Position numbers and translations under genes: made by a program. The notes beneath the pieces are model-generated. The model saw only the letters and a list, made by a program, of their open reading frames with translations. It did not search any database and had not been told where the DNA came from. Source: Prorocentrum cordatum (lineage: Eukaryota > Sar > Dinophyceae > Prorocentrales > Prorocentraceae). Taken from it: a stretch of 64,000 nt of DNA. The stretch spans positions 1,316,349 through 1,380,348 of the forward strand of contig CAUYUJ010016059.1 in NCBI GenBank assembly GCA_963575745.1, given 5' to 3'. Of this stretch, positions 10,475 through 20,532 are shown piece after piece. Each line of letters opens with the position of its first letter. Position 1 is the first letter of the stretch.

Positions 10475-10740
10475 TCAGTCCTGGTCGCCCACTTGGGTGC
10501 TTCCACGCGCGCTTAACGCATCCGTATAGAATCGTGTATAGGCTGCGGTTGTTGTGCAAAACCGTTTGGAAGGTAGGCCTTGTGTCTTGTAGTACTCCTG
10601 TGCGCTCGGGCTCCCTTGTTGTTCGATCCGGTCCACGAAGTACTTACTGGCACGCGTAAGCGTAGGCCGGCAATGTAAATTGCGCTCGTTTGCGAACTCG
10701 CTCTCGTTGCAGCTCAAGTTCCAAATTTTGATATGGGCGC
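10475..10740 (-). CDS. candidate 3' exon, unknown protein
   Basis: The minus frame reads CAHIKIWNLSCNESEFANER, then SKYFVDRIEQQGSPSAQEYY, ending GSTQVGDQD and a TGA at about 10475. The composition (Tyr, Lys, Glu, Asn present) contrasts with the GC-driven shadow frames. No family is recognised and no upstream exon can be placed, because the next 300 bases upstream are GAG/CTC tract. Confidence 0.35.
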
Positions 10741-10814
10741 ACTGGTCTGCAGCGAAATCGCATTGCTGGCCGAATATTTTCGCAACGATCGCCTTCTTGA
10801 GCCACGTCCGCGCT

Positions 10815-11060
10815 GATTATTCCTCCTCCTCCTCCTCCTCGTCCTCTTCCTCCTCCTCCCTCACCCTCTCTCGCTGAGCGTGGGAGGACCAGGGGTAACA
10901 CGAGCAGAGGAAGGAGGAAGACAGAGGAGGATAAACGGGAGCGAAAGGGACTGGATAAGAGAGGAGAGTACGGAGAGGAGAGAAAGGAGGCTGAAGGGGA
11001 GGGGAGAATATCACATCTCATGCCGGAGAGATGAAGGGGGACGGAAGAGGAGAGGGATAG
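10815..11060. repeat. CTC then GAG/GGA tracts
   Basis: (CTC)n from about 10818 to 10862 followed by about 180 bp of GA-rich sequence. Frames here are low-complexity. Confidence 0.7.
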
Positions 11061-11176
11061 CGGGAGGGGGGAGAGAAAGGGACGCTCGAAGCGCGTCACT
11101 GGCTTCTGGACGGGCTGGTGGTGGCACGCGATTGGAAAACAAACACAATGCTGCGTCGATGAGCTTGAATTTAACC

Positions 11177-11500
11177 TTACGCGCGCAAGTAATACAAACA
11201 TTGCCTGCAACTTCTGAAGAAGAGAGACACGGGAGCAAGAGCGGAATGCACAACTCGGGTGACGCAGCGGCCAGACGGGGATCGCAGCGAAGACTGTGGC
11301 GCCTCCAGCAGCAGGACTTCCGGGTTTACCAGGGAGCCTCGGAGAGGAAGCATGTGGCCCACCCCGAGATCGTCAAAACCAGCATTGTGGAGAGCTAAGC
11401 CTAGTCCGAGGTCGAACCAAACCGATTGCGAATCCAGCTCGCCTGGTGCCCGCTGGGTCGACAGCGACTGCGGCAAAGGTGAACAAGACAGTGTAGAAAC
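11177..11500 (-). CDS. candidate downstream exon of the locus below
   Basis: After an acceptor (cacctttgccgcag|TCGCTG) the minus frame reads SLSTQRAPGELDSQSVWFDL, GLGLALHNAGFDDLGVGHML and so on to a stop near 11177. It lies about 70 bp downstream of the FRGKSSAV exon on the same strand. The join is not verified. Confidence 0.3.
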   Translation of the reverse strand, partial: VSTLSCSPLPQSLSTQRAPGELDSQSVWFDLGLGLALHNAGFDDLGVGHMLPLRGSLVNPEVLLLEAPQSSLRSPSGRCVTRVVHSALAPVSLFFRSCRQCLYYLRA

Positions 11501-11559
11501 CTCCTGGTACGCAATGATGCACCAAAACTTTCTGCGTGGACATCCGTTCGACCCCCTAC

Positions 11560-11639
11560 ATCTCCCGCCATTTCGGCCACGACGTCGTCGGGCACCTTGC
11601 CGCCATCGACGATCACGGCGGAGGACTTGCCGCGGAAGC
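11560..11639 (-). CDS. 80-nt exon resembling the N-terminus of a PhzF-like (PBLD-like) protein
   Basis: Bounded by a strong acceptor (ctcagccgcag|GC) and a donor (GGAGAT|gtaggg), the exon reads FRGKSSAVIVDGGKVPDDVV then AEMAGD. The PhzF isomerase family has near its N-terminus a conserved F-x-G-N-P-x-A-V-x2-L … M-x2-[IA]-A-x-E-M pattern. The exon shows F-R-G-K-S-S-A-V, so the usual N-P is changed. The resemblance is short and from memory; the following glutamate-containing motif is not identified. Confidence 0.28.
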
Positions 11640-11699
11640 CTGCGGCTGAGGGCACCGCTCGCAAGAAACGCAATCGAGCGGAGGCGGCCCGAGGATTGG

Positions 11700-12040
11700 C
11701 ACAGGAGGAGCAGGCCGAAAGAGAGAGGAAGGACATATATATATATATACATAGAGAGAGAGAGAGAGAGACAGAGACAGACAGAAAGAGAGAAAGAGAG
11801 AGAGCCAGGCAAAATGTGATCAAGGGCGCACCTGGAACGGTCACGATGATAAGCTTGAGTGGAGTTGTCCAAACGCCTGACCTGTTGAACGAAGTGCAGG
11901 GGACCCATCCACGTCTGCAAATGTCCGCCAGTGTGCCCTGATGCATGAAAATAAATGTCCAAGTCCCTAAGGGACCCCACAGACGCCCCACGAGGGCTCC
12001 AAGAGGCCCCATAGGAGGGCCCCGAGACGCCAAAATCATT
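11700..12040. other. TA/GA microsatellite and unassigned sequence
   Basis: (TA)n at 11735-11752 runs directly into (GA)n to about 11812. The remainder to 12040 is unassigned. Confidence 0.5.
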
Positions 12041-13240
12041 GGTCCCTTCTAGGCGCTTGACGGATTTAGCGTTGTCGCCTCTTTGGGCACTCGGCATTCG
12101 ACGCCCAAGTACGGCACAAGAGGCCCCCAAGGGGGCCCCCAGACAGCCCAAGACGGCCCAAGACGGCCCCAAGCAGGGCCCAAGAGAGGCCCCAGAGGGG
12201 GAACACGAATTGGCATTTCGAGTTCTTCGCCCCACGACGACCCCCGAGACCGCCAGCAGGCCCCCTTGAAGCTCCAGGAGGCCCCCCAAAGAAAGCCTCA
12301 CATCGGCACCCGGAACCCCCCTAAGGGGCGTCTTCTCGGCCTTCCGACGGCCCGAGACGGCCACAGAGGCCGCCAAGATGGCCCCAGAACGGACCAAGAG
12401 GGCCTCCAAAACTGCCCCAAGAGGGACCCCAGACGGTCCAAGAGGAATCCAAGACGCCCAAGATGGCCTCCAAGACGGCACTGGGGCACCTCAAGAGGGC
12501 CCCGAATCGGCCCAGAGAGGTCATCAACATGGTTTCCGACGGCGTCAGAAGGGCCAGGAGCCCACCAAGACGGCCCAAGCTGGCTCCAAGATGGGCCAAG
12601 ACGGCCCAAGAGGCCCACAAGAGGCCCCCAAGACGGCACAAGAGGCCTCCAAGATGGTCACCAGGAAGGCCCGAAGAGGCCAACATCATTGATTTTGACA
12701 TGTGCTTCTTTTCGGCCTTCCGACGGCCCGAGACGGCCAAATAGCTGCCCAAGAACGCACCAAGATCGCCCAAGATGCCTCCAAAATGGCCCCAGAACGG
12801 CCCAAGAAGCCCCCAAGAGTGCCCCAAGACGGCCCAAGAGGCCTCCAAGACGCCCAAGATGGACTCCAAGACGGCCCTGGAGCATCCCAAGAGGGCCCTA
12901 AGTCGGCCCAGACAGGCCCCCAAGACGGCTTCCGACGGCGTCAGAAAGGCCAGGAGGCCACCAAGACGGCCCAAGATGGCTACAAGATGGGTCACGGCGG
13001 CCCAAGAGGCCCCCAAGAGGTCGCCGAGACGGCCTAAGGGGCCTCGAAGATGGCCTCCTGGACGGCCCGAAGAGGCCAAAATCATTGATTGTCCGTAGGT
13101 GTTTGAAGGATTTTGGCGTGTGTTTCTTTTCGCCTTCCGACGGCACGAGACGGCCCAACAGCCTCCACAGATCGCCCCAAGATCGCCCAAGAGACCTCCA
13201 AGGTAGCCCCAGGACAACCCAAGAGGCCACCAAGACGGGC
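12020..13240. repeat. degenerate CCAAGACGGCC tandem repeat with ~400-bp higher-order units
   Basis: Short units of the type ccaagacggccc and ccaagatggcctc recur throughout. On top lies a longer period: the phrase cttccgacggcccgagacgg occurs near 12335, 12716 and (as …ggcacgagacgg) 13135, and the junction phrase aatcattg follows a gccaaaa/gccaaca end near 12035, 12690 and 13080. Both strands stay open for over 800 bp because the unit length is mostly a multiple of three, so the 272- and 347-codon frames here are not taken as genes. Confidence 0.8.
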
Positions 13241-13306
13241 AGTCGTCTGGCGATGGGTTTCCCATATTTCCGAAGTGTGGGAAGCCCATGGCCAGACGAC
13301 TGCCAG
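13238..13306. repeat. 69-bp near-perfect hairpin at a satellite boundary
   Basis: ggcagtcgtctggcgatggg at the left and its near-perfect complement ccatggccagacgactgcc at the right enclose a tttcccatatttccg core. It marks the switch from the CAAGACGG satellite to the TTCCCATAATTCG satellite. Confidence 0.75.
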
Positions 13307-13329
13307 GGAACCCTTGGGAGGGCGAGAAT

Positions 13330-14796
13330 AATGCATGTTGTTGATGACTCCAAGTTTCCCGCAATTCGGAATTATGGGATTCGTGAAATCACCGCGAGCC
13401 CGCCCTTGTTGTGGTGGTTTCAAGTTTCCCCTACTTTCAATTTACGCGAAACCGGGTATCACCATGAACAACCACCCTTTTTGTGGTGATTCCAAGTTTC
13501 CCATAATTCGGTGATGGGAAACCTGAAGTATGACTTATGGGAAAGCTGGAATCACGACAAAACACTTAGGTCTTCGTGGTGATACCAATTGTCGCATCAT
13601 TCGAACTTCTCATTTGGAGAACCGGGGGGCGGCAGTTTCCCACAATGCGAAAGGTTCCCCGCAATCCGAGTTCAGATTTCGGGAAGCCACGGGGACAAAC
13701 CGCTGCGGGGTCGAATTGCGGGAAACCACGGGGGTACGCGCGCCAGTACTCAACAGCCTCCGTCTCCAGCGCAAGCCGCAGACTGATTTCGAATTATGGG
13801 GAACCAAGAATCACAACGGACAAATCACCCTCTTTTATCGTGATTCCAGGTTTTCCACAATTCTATTGTGGGAAACCTGGATTTTGACGTGTAAGAATCC
13901 TGGGGCCACCACGAAACCATACTTTTTTGTTGTGGTCCCGAATTTCCCGCAATCCCGAATCATGGCAAAACTGAAATCACCAGGAAAAGCATCTTTTGTT
14001 GTGACTCCAGGTTTCCTATAATCCGACGAAGGGGAAACTGGAATCCGAATGATGAGAAACATGGAACTGGTAGGAAAAACGTATTTTGTGTGGTGATCCC
14101 AGGCTTCCCGTAATTCGAACTCTCCAGCGGCGTCTCCCCACTGGTTTCCCGAAATTCTGAATCCGAATTGCGGGGAACCTTCCGTATTGAGGGAAACTGC
14201 CGCCCCCCGCTCCGCCAAACGAGTTCGAATTATGGGAAGCCTGGAATGACCACGACATGCCCTCCTGTGTTGTGACTCCAAACCATAACCCTTTCATGGG
14301 AAACCTGTCATTCGAATGATGGGAAGCCTGGAAACACTACGGAAACACATACGTTTGATTTCTGTCGTGATCCCAAGTTCCCCAAGAAGCCCCACATGAT
14401 GGGGAACCTGGAAGCATCACAAAAAACCCGTTCCCTTTGTGGTGATTCCATGTTTCCCACGATTCTGAATTATGGGGAACCTGGAAGCACCAACCACGAA
14501 TAACAAACGTTTTTGTGGTGGGCCCAGGCTTCCTATAACTCCATTAAGGGAAACTTGAATTCGAATTATGGGAAAACTGGAATCACAACGAAAAATCTGT
14601 GTTTGTGTGGTGATTCCAGGTTTCCAATAATTCAGAAGTGTGGTAAACCTGGAACCACGACGGGTATATATATATATACACATACACATGTGTATACATA
14701 TTATATATATATGTAGGAAATGATTCCAGAGTTCCCGCAATTCCACAATTGGAAACCTGGACTTTGAGTTTGGGGAACCTGGCAACACTACAGAAA
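13330..14796. repeat. palindromic satellite, left block
   Basis: Roughly 100-bp degenerate units, each a self-complementary arm pair of the form gtggtgattccaggtttccc / ataattcgaattat / gggaaacctggaatcaccac, separated by short aaaacac…ttttt linkers. A second subunit of about 130 bp (ttcccgaaattcgga … gaaccttccgcattgtggg … tgccgcccc) is present once inverted (about 13615-13740) and once direct (about 14125-14215). A TA-rich patch lies at 14665-14715. Open frames across it are repeat-derived. Confidence 0.85.
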
Positions 14797-15975
14797 AATT
14801 ATCCTGGCGAAGGACCCAACCATATGCAAATGTGAATACCGCAGGGCAGGTGGGACGAAACAACAGGAATTCCCAATGTGGCCACGAACCGTGTGAGGGG
14901 TTCGCCACAATGGGGCGGGGCCGCCATGCGAAACCTGCCACTGAGGCCGTCGGTGGAGCTCCCTATGTCCCTGCGGGGCCACGAACCGTGTGAGGGGTGC
15001 GCCAATATGGGGCGGGGCCGCCATGCGAACCCTGCCACTGGGGCCTTCGGTGGAGCTCCCTATGGGGCCACGAACCGTGTGAGGGGTGCGCCAAAATGGG
15101 CGGGGCCGCCATGCGAACCCTGCCACTGGGGCCTTCGGTGGAGCTCCCTATGGGGCCACGAACCGTGTGAGGGGTGCGCCAAAATGGGGCGGGGCCGCCA
15201 TGCGAACCCTGCCAGCTCCCTATGGGGCTGTGAGGGGTGCGGGGGATGCGAACCCTGCCACTGGGGCCTTCGGTGGAGCTCCCTATGGGGCCACGAACCG
15301 TGTGAGGGGTGCGCCAAAATGGGGCGGGGCCGCCATGCGAACCCTGCCACTGGGGCCTTCGGTGGAGCTCCCTATGGGGCCACGAACCGTGTGAGGGGTG
15401 CGCCAAATGGGGCGGGGCCGCCATGCGAACCCTGCCACTGGGGCCTTTGGTGGAGCTCCCTATGGGTCTACGAACCGTGTGAGGGGTGCGCCAAAATGGG
15501 GCGGGGCCGCCATGCGAACCCTGCCACTGGGCCTTCGGTGGGGCTCCCTATGGGGCCACGAACCGTGTGAGGGGTGCGCCACAATGGGGCGGGGCCGCCA
15601 TGCGAACCCTGCCACTGGGGGCTTCGGTGGAGCTCCCTATGGGGCCACGATCCGTGTGCGGGGTGCGCTAAAATGGGGCGGGGCCGCCATGCGAACCCTG
15701 CCACTGGGGCCTTCGGTGGAGCTCCCCATGGGGCCACGAACCGTGTGAGGGGTGTGCCGAAATAGAGTCATGCGGAGGGTGATGGTGATGATGACGACCA
15801 TGTTGGTGCTGGTGATGATGACGATGACGATGACGATGGTGATGGCGATGACGATGATGGTGATGACGAGGATGGTGTTGGGAGGAGGGAGGAGGGGGGG
15901 AGGAGGAGAGGAGTGAGGACGCGGGCGCTGTCTCTTCAAAACGAGGACCCAACACCACAGGATGGTTGGGAAAAA
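14797..15975. repeat. bounded minisatellite element A: ~10 copies of an 88-bp unit with conserved flanks
   Basis: From about 14880 to 15765 an 88/89-bp unit repeats about ten times (ccacgaaccgtgtgaggggt … gggcggggccgccatgcgaa … ccttcggtggagctccctat). One copy near 15215 is truncated. It is followed by a GATGAC-type microsatellite and a GGAGG tract. The left flank (attatcctggcgaaggaccc…) and the right flank (gcgctgtctcttcaaaacga … ccacaggatggtt) recur around the array at 55.2-57.7 kb, so the array behaves as a defined unit. It lies inside the palindromic satellite. Confidence 0.85.
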
Positions 15976-17470
15976 ACACCCCTTCTTTGTGGTGGTCCTC
16001 GGTTTTCCATAATTCCGTATAATGGAAAACCTGAAAGCAGCACGAAACCCAATCATTTTAAGCTGATTGCAAGCTTCCCATAATTCGAGTACGGGAAACC
16101 TGGAATTCGAAGTATGGGAAACCTGGAATCACAACGAACCCCGTCCTTTTTTGAGGTGGCTCCAGGTTTCCTTTGGGTCGAACTCCCCAGCTGCTTCTCC
16201 CGCCTGGTTTCCCGAAATTCGGAAGTTGAATTGCGAAATTTCTTCCGCATTGCCAGAAACTGCAGCCATCAGGTTCCCCAAATGAGGTATTCGAATTCTG
16301 GGAAAACGTGACACGACAACACAAAATCCGTTTCATTCTTGGTGGTTCCAGGATTCCCATACATCCGAATCGTTGGAAACCTAGAAACACCACGCAGATC
16401 CGAATTATGGAAAACCTGGGAATACCACAAAAGCACACATCTTTTTGGTCGTGATTCCAGGTGCCCAATACTTCTATCATGTGAAACCTGGACTTCGAGT
16501 TACGAGAAGCCTCGATTCACTACGAAAAACATACTTTTGTGTGGCGATTCCACGTTCCACATAATTCAGAACTGCGGGAAACCCCGAACCACAATGAAAA
16601 GCCATATTTTTTGGGGGGGGGGTCGTTTTCCTATAATCCGATCATTGGAAACCTCCAATCCGAGTTGTGGGAAAGCTGGAGTCACATCGAAAACTGTTGT
16701 ATGGTGATTCCAGGCATCCCGAAACTTGAACCCTCAGCGGCTTCCGCCCCCTGGTGTCCCGAAATTCGGAATAAGAGTTGCGGTGAACCTTCCGCATTGT
16801 GGGAATCTGCCACCCTCGGGTTTCCCAACCCAGAATCTCTACGAAAAGCACCCTTTCTCCGTGGTGAGTCCAAGTTCCCCACAATTCAGAATTCTGGGGA
16901 AATTAGACTCACAACGAACAGCATGTTGTTTTGATGTGGGGAACCTGGAATTCGAATTACGGGAAACCTGGAATCCAGGTCTCCCAAAAATCCGGAATGT
17001 GATAAATCTGGAAGCACCACGGAACACATAAATTTGTTGTGCAATTCCAGGTCTCCCATGAAACCTGGAATCACACAACGAAAACCATATTCCTTGTAGT
17101 GATTCCAGGTTTCCCACAATTCCGAATTATGAGAAGCCGAGTGCCACCAGAAAACGCAAACCCTTTTTGTGGTGATTCCAGGTTTCCCATCATCCCGAAG
17201 TATGGAAAAAACTTGAGCCACCATAAAACACGCGCGCTCAACCTTGTTTGTGGTGATTCCAGGTTTTTCATAATTCCGAATTTGGGGGAACCTGGAACAC
17301 TAGAGGAACAAATGTGTGTGGTTATTGCAGGTTTCGCACAAGTGGGAAGTGTGGGGAACCTGGAACCACCACAAACATGCAATGTGTTGTGCTGATGCCA
17401 AATTTCCCATACTTCGGAAATCAACTTTAGAGAAACGTAGTGACTACGCCGCGGGCCCCCGTCTCCCCAT
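15975..17470. repeat. palindromic satellite, right block
   Basis: Same gattccaggtttcccataa / attatgggaaacctggaatc family as at 13.3-14.8 kb. The 130-bp subunit occurs twice in direct orientation (about 16195-16275 and 16730-16820). A run of nine G lies near 16615. No gene. Confidence 0.85.
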
Positions 17471-17519
17471 AATTGCTTGCTCCGAAATGCTGAAGTATGG
17501 GAAACCTATACCCGGACGG

Positions 17520-17725
17520 CAGCCCTAAGACGGCCCCAAGAGAGCCGCAAGACGTCCCAAGAAGTCTCCAAGACGCCCAAGATGACCTCCAAGACGGCCC
17601 TGGAGCACCCGAGGAGCTACCAAAGGCCCCCAACAGGCCCAAGGAGGCTTCAAAGATGCCTCCAAGAGGCTCCCAGGAAGCTCCCAGGAGGCCCCAAAAG
17701 TGCCCCCGGAGGCTCCCAAGATGCC
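17520..17725. repeat. short block of the CCAAGACGGCC satellite
   Basis: Same unit style as 12.0-13.2 kb (aagacggccccaagagagcc … ccaagacgcccaagatgacc), so the palindromic satellite is bracketed on both sides by this repeat. Confidence 0.75.
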
Positions 17726-17729
17726 CTTT

Positions 17730-18560
17730 CCTCATCCTCTTTCTCCTCTTGTCTTCCCCACCATCCTCCCGGAAATGGTCCCCGAAGGGTTTCCACGACG
17801 GCTTTGGGAACACGTAGTCCGATAGCTTGGCAGAGCTCTTGCCACAACGCTCGGCCACATGGGCGATTCCAAAAGGCAGGGAGCGGCGGTAATTCGCGCC
17901 GTAGGCGTCTTCTCGATATTCACCAGCCTCTGCGGCGACACTGGAAATGTTGCATGGGAAACGTAGTGCAAGGAAGGCGGGGCACAGAAATGCGAGGCTA
18001 AAGGTCCAGTGAGGATGAGGAGGGAGCGGCTATTCTGCATAGAAGAACGCAACTGTGCACATAAACGGAAGCAGCGAGTTGAATTCAAAGGGGGCGCGTC
18101 ATGGACTGCCAACAGGAGCGTCGACAGTACACCTGACGAAAAATTACAATGCGGTCCTGCAGGAACCGCGCGAGGCCGAGGCGGACCGTGCCGCGACTCC
18201 ACGGTCCCCTTCTGAGCCCGTTCGGCGTCTGCGCCCGCTCGGTCGCCGAATGAGCAGCCGAACGGGCTCAGTGCCGACGGGGTCGAGAGAAAGTGAGCCC
18301 GCTCGCCCGCAGCATGGGCTTGGTCGTGAGTCCGCTCCTCCGGCTATTGGAGCTCCGGGCGGATTCCTCGGTTCTGCGCCGCACCCCCTCCCTGGCGCGC
18401 GGAGCGCGCCAGGGGCGGCGCTATGCCGCCTCTTTTCTTCATCGAGAACAGGCTCAGAAGGGGACCCCGGGCCCCGGCCAGTGGGGGTGACCGAAGCTTG
18501 GCAGCTCAAATCTGGGGTCGTGAGAGATGGGGTCCTAAACGGACGAGGGGCCTCAAACAG
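17730..18560. other. no gene resolved; hairpin at 18213-18271 and half-copy of the 2041 element
   Basis: A hairpin with 15-bp perfect arms (ctgagcccgttcggc … gccgaacgggctcag) lies at 18213-18271. Near 18340-18430 the sequence ggagctccgggcggattcct followed by a ccctggcgcgcggagcgcgccaggg palindrome looks like one end and the centre of the 2041-type element. A plus-strand frame of 191 codons covers both and is therefore suspect. Confidence 0.45.
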
Positions 18561-18720
18561 TGAAAAAAGGCGACCCCTGGTGGGGGAACCGAAAAGTACC
18601 AATACCGCTGCTCCCTGGACCTATCCCTGAGTGCGTTCTGACCAGGATTGCGAGGCGAATGCAGCGGTAGCGACGAGGGCCTCCCAGGAGGCCCCAAAAG
18701 GGGAGAACGAGGCTAAGGTA
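18560..18720. repeat. dispersed repeat R3, copy 1
   Basis: A roughly 150-bp sequence (…accaataccgctgctccctg … gagtgcgttctgaccaggat … cgacgagggcctcccaggag) that recurs diverged at 29640-29760 and 41820-41970. All three copies are in the same orientation. On the minus strand they read WE[AS]LVAT and FWSERT-like strings, so the element could be exon-derived. Confidence 0.6.
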
Positions 18721-19680
18721 GCAAGATGGTTCCTTTTCCACCTCTTACCTGGACCCCTTCCCACTCTCAGGCCCCCCATCCCACAGGGCCCCACCTCTGA
18801 ACCGCCAAGAAGCGCCGCGGCGGGCCAGGCGCCTCTGGCCGCTCCAGCCGAGAGGCGGCGCTCGCACCGCGTGCGGCCCCGCTCCTGCGCAGCGGCCCCG
18901 CAGTCGTGCGCCTTTCCGCGGGCGAGCGCTGCGCACACCCGGTGGATACGTATAGACGTATAGATTTGGTGGCCCGACGCTGACACCTCTCACGCCGCGC
19001 GCGGGTGCCACGCGCCGAAGCGCGCGGCAGGGCCACGCCCACGCGCGCGGCAGTCAGGGGCGGCCGCCTCGCCGGGCGCACCAGCACACCACCGTGCGGA
19101 GGGTGCCCGAGGCACAGGGCGCGCGGTCGAGCGGCGCCCGAGCGGATTGCCAGAGCCCGCGCCGCCAGGCCTGGGCGGCCTGCGGCGCCCGCGCCCGAGG
19201 TTGGCGCGGCTCGGGCGGGTGGTGATGGTACACTGGGGGGAGGGGGACCTAAATGGAAGAGAGGGGCCCTGAAAGGCCCTTCAGGGCCCCGTTTGGAGCC
19301 AGCAGGGGGGCCCAAAAGGAGCCCTGCCCTGTTCTTCACCCCCCAATCAAGGTCACCCCCAGATGCCACCCAGCTCCTGCTGACTTGGGCCACTGCAAGC
19401 CAGGGCCAATCAGGCATTGTAACCAGCAGGATCCTGCAGGATCCTGCGCGCTAGCTCGGGTCAGTGCACCTCTGGCTTTGCAGGATCCTGCAAGATCTGG
19501 CGCTCTGATTGACCCCCGTCTGCACGGGCCCCCGTCTCAAGGCTCCCAAGCAGCCTGGGCGAGGACCCCACCGCCGTCCACATCGCGCCGCTGCGCAGGG
19601 CGCTGCTGGTGCAAGCGGCGATGGTCACGGCAATGCTGCTGGCTCGGCTGGTGCCAGGGCGCGCGGTGTGAGCCGCGGCG
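18720..19680. other. GC-rich, no gene resolved
   Basis: Strongly GC-rich with alanine/arginine/proline frames on both strands. Near 19430-19500 the palindrome gcaggatcctgc occurs three times within 70 bp. This is the 3' flank of the EF-hand gene. Confidence 0.4.
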
Positions 19681-19681
19681 C

Positions 19682-20362
19682 CTACGGAGGTGCTCCGACG
19701 ATCACGTCCGCGTCTGCTGGCAAGCCCTTGAGGCGCGCCAGCTTGGCGACGGAATCGTTGATACCCTTATAGTTGGTGTCCAGGAGCCACCGCATCAGCC
19801 GCAAGAACGGCCAAAACTCCAGCACGGGGAAGCCCTTCTGGCCCTTCTTGTCCAGGGAGGCCAACTTCTCCTCCAGCGCCGGCTCTCTCTCACCCACCGG
19901 CACGCCCAGGTATCTGATGAGCTTGCGGGCCCCGTCGCCTGGCAGCAGGTAGGGCGCCACGCCTCTCTGGAGCCCGCTGACGAACTTCGGATTGGGCTTG
20001 GCGTAGTGCCTGAAGACCTGGTGGAACTGGTCCACCTCGACCTCGCTGAAGCCCAGCTCGGCGCGGAGGGCCCGCAGCTGTGCGTCCTCCCTCCTGTCCT
20101 GCTCGTCGTTCAGCAGGCGCAGCAGCTGCACGAAGACCCAGAAGCTCGTCCCACTCTCGCTGCCGACCGCGCCGGGCATCCCAGCGTCGCGGGCCCGCTC
20201 CCTGGCGGTCTGCATCTTCGCGACAAGCGACATCTGTTCCTGCTTGTCCGTGGGGCCCCAGCCGAACTTGTTCAGGATCGCCTCCATCTCGAGGACGTCG
20301 ACGACTCCAGTCTTGCTTTTGTCGTGCTCATTGAAGATCCCGTGGAAGTACAGGAGCTCATC
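19682..20362 (-). CDS. EF-hand protein gene, last exon (exon 4)
   Basis: The minus frame starts after the 20365-20531 intron with DELLYFHGIFNEHDKSKTGV and ends GLPADADVIVGAPP at a TAG (19682-19684). An EF-hand-like loop DKSKTGVVDVLE carries D at 1, G at 6 and E at 12. The rest (LLRLLNDEQDRREDAQLRAL … FWPFLRLMRWLLDTNYKGIN) is helical with paired-helix spacing and may contain one more degenerate hand. EF-hands bind calcium; the whole protein is presumably a cytosolic or membrane-associated calcium sensor, but no catalytic domain is visible. Confidence 0.85.
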   Translation of the reverse strand, partial: DELLYFHGIFNEHDKSKTGVVDVLEMEAILNKFGWGPTDKQEQMSLVAKMQTARERARDAGMPGAVGSESGTSFWVFVQLLRLLNDEQDRREDAQLRALRAELGFSEVEVDQFHQVFRHYAKPNPKFVSGLQRGVAPYLLPGDGARKLIRYLGVPVGEREPALEEKLASLDKKGQKGFPVLEFWPFLRLMRWLLDTNYKGINDSVAKLARLKGLPADADVIVGAPP

Positions 20363-20364
20363 CT

Positions 20365-20531
20365 GACTACCTACCAGACCACTCCAACCCAACCCGAAGA
20401 CCCACACTTCGGGTTGGGGGGAATACAGGTTGCGTCTGAGTAATTGTCATTGCTCCCCGACCCCCCCCCACTTGGAACGGAGGGCAAATTGGGGCCTTCG
20501 GGTTGGGCTGGGGTGGTTTGGTGGGTGGTGA
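20365..20531 (-). mobile_element. introner-like element, family I1 copy 1 (intron 3 of the EF-hand gene)
   Basis: A 167-bp insert flanked by a 6-bp direct repeat (AGGATG on the coding strand, 20359-20364 and 20532-20537). Its ends are inverted repeats: accaccccagcccaacccga at one end and tcgggttgggttggagtggt at the other. Removing the insert plus one repeat copy restores one open EF-hand frame (…ASFTED then ELLYFHG). GT…AG borders are available (GAT|gtcacc … tagtcag|GAT). A second copy lies at 30010-30222. Direct repeat plus TIR plus exact frame restoration is what introners show. Confidence 0.8.
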
Positions 20532-20532
20532 C

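Noticed and set aside
11177-13364. Long minus-strand frames (434 and 347 codons) across 11.2-13.4 kb.
   Set aside because: Most of their length lies in the CAAGACGGCC satellite; only the 11.2-11.6 kb part has natural composition and is listed as exon candidates.
14878-15765. Open frames of up to 230 codons on both strands through the 88-bp array, suggesting a repeat protein.
   Set aside because: Frames are open on both strands and change reading at units of 88/89 bp; no start context or flanking exon supports translation.
13330-17470. Regularly spaced palindromic repeats reminiscent of a CRISPR array.
   Set aside because: Units are diverged, spacers are not uniform, there are no cas genes, and the context is eukaryotic satellite DNA.
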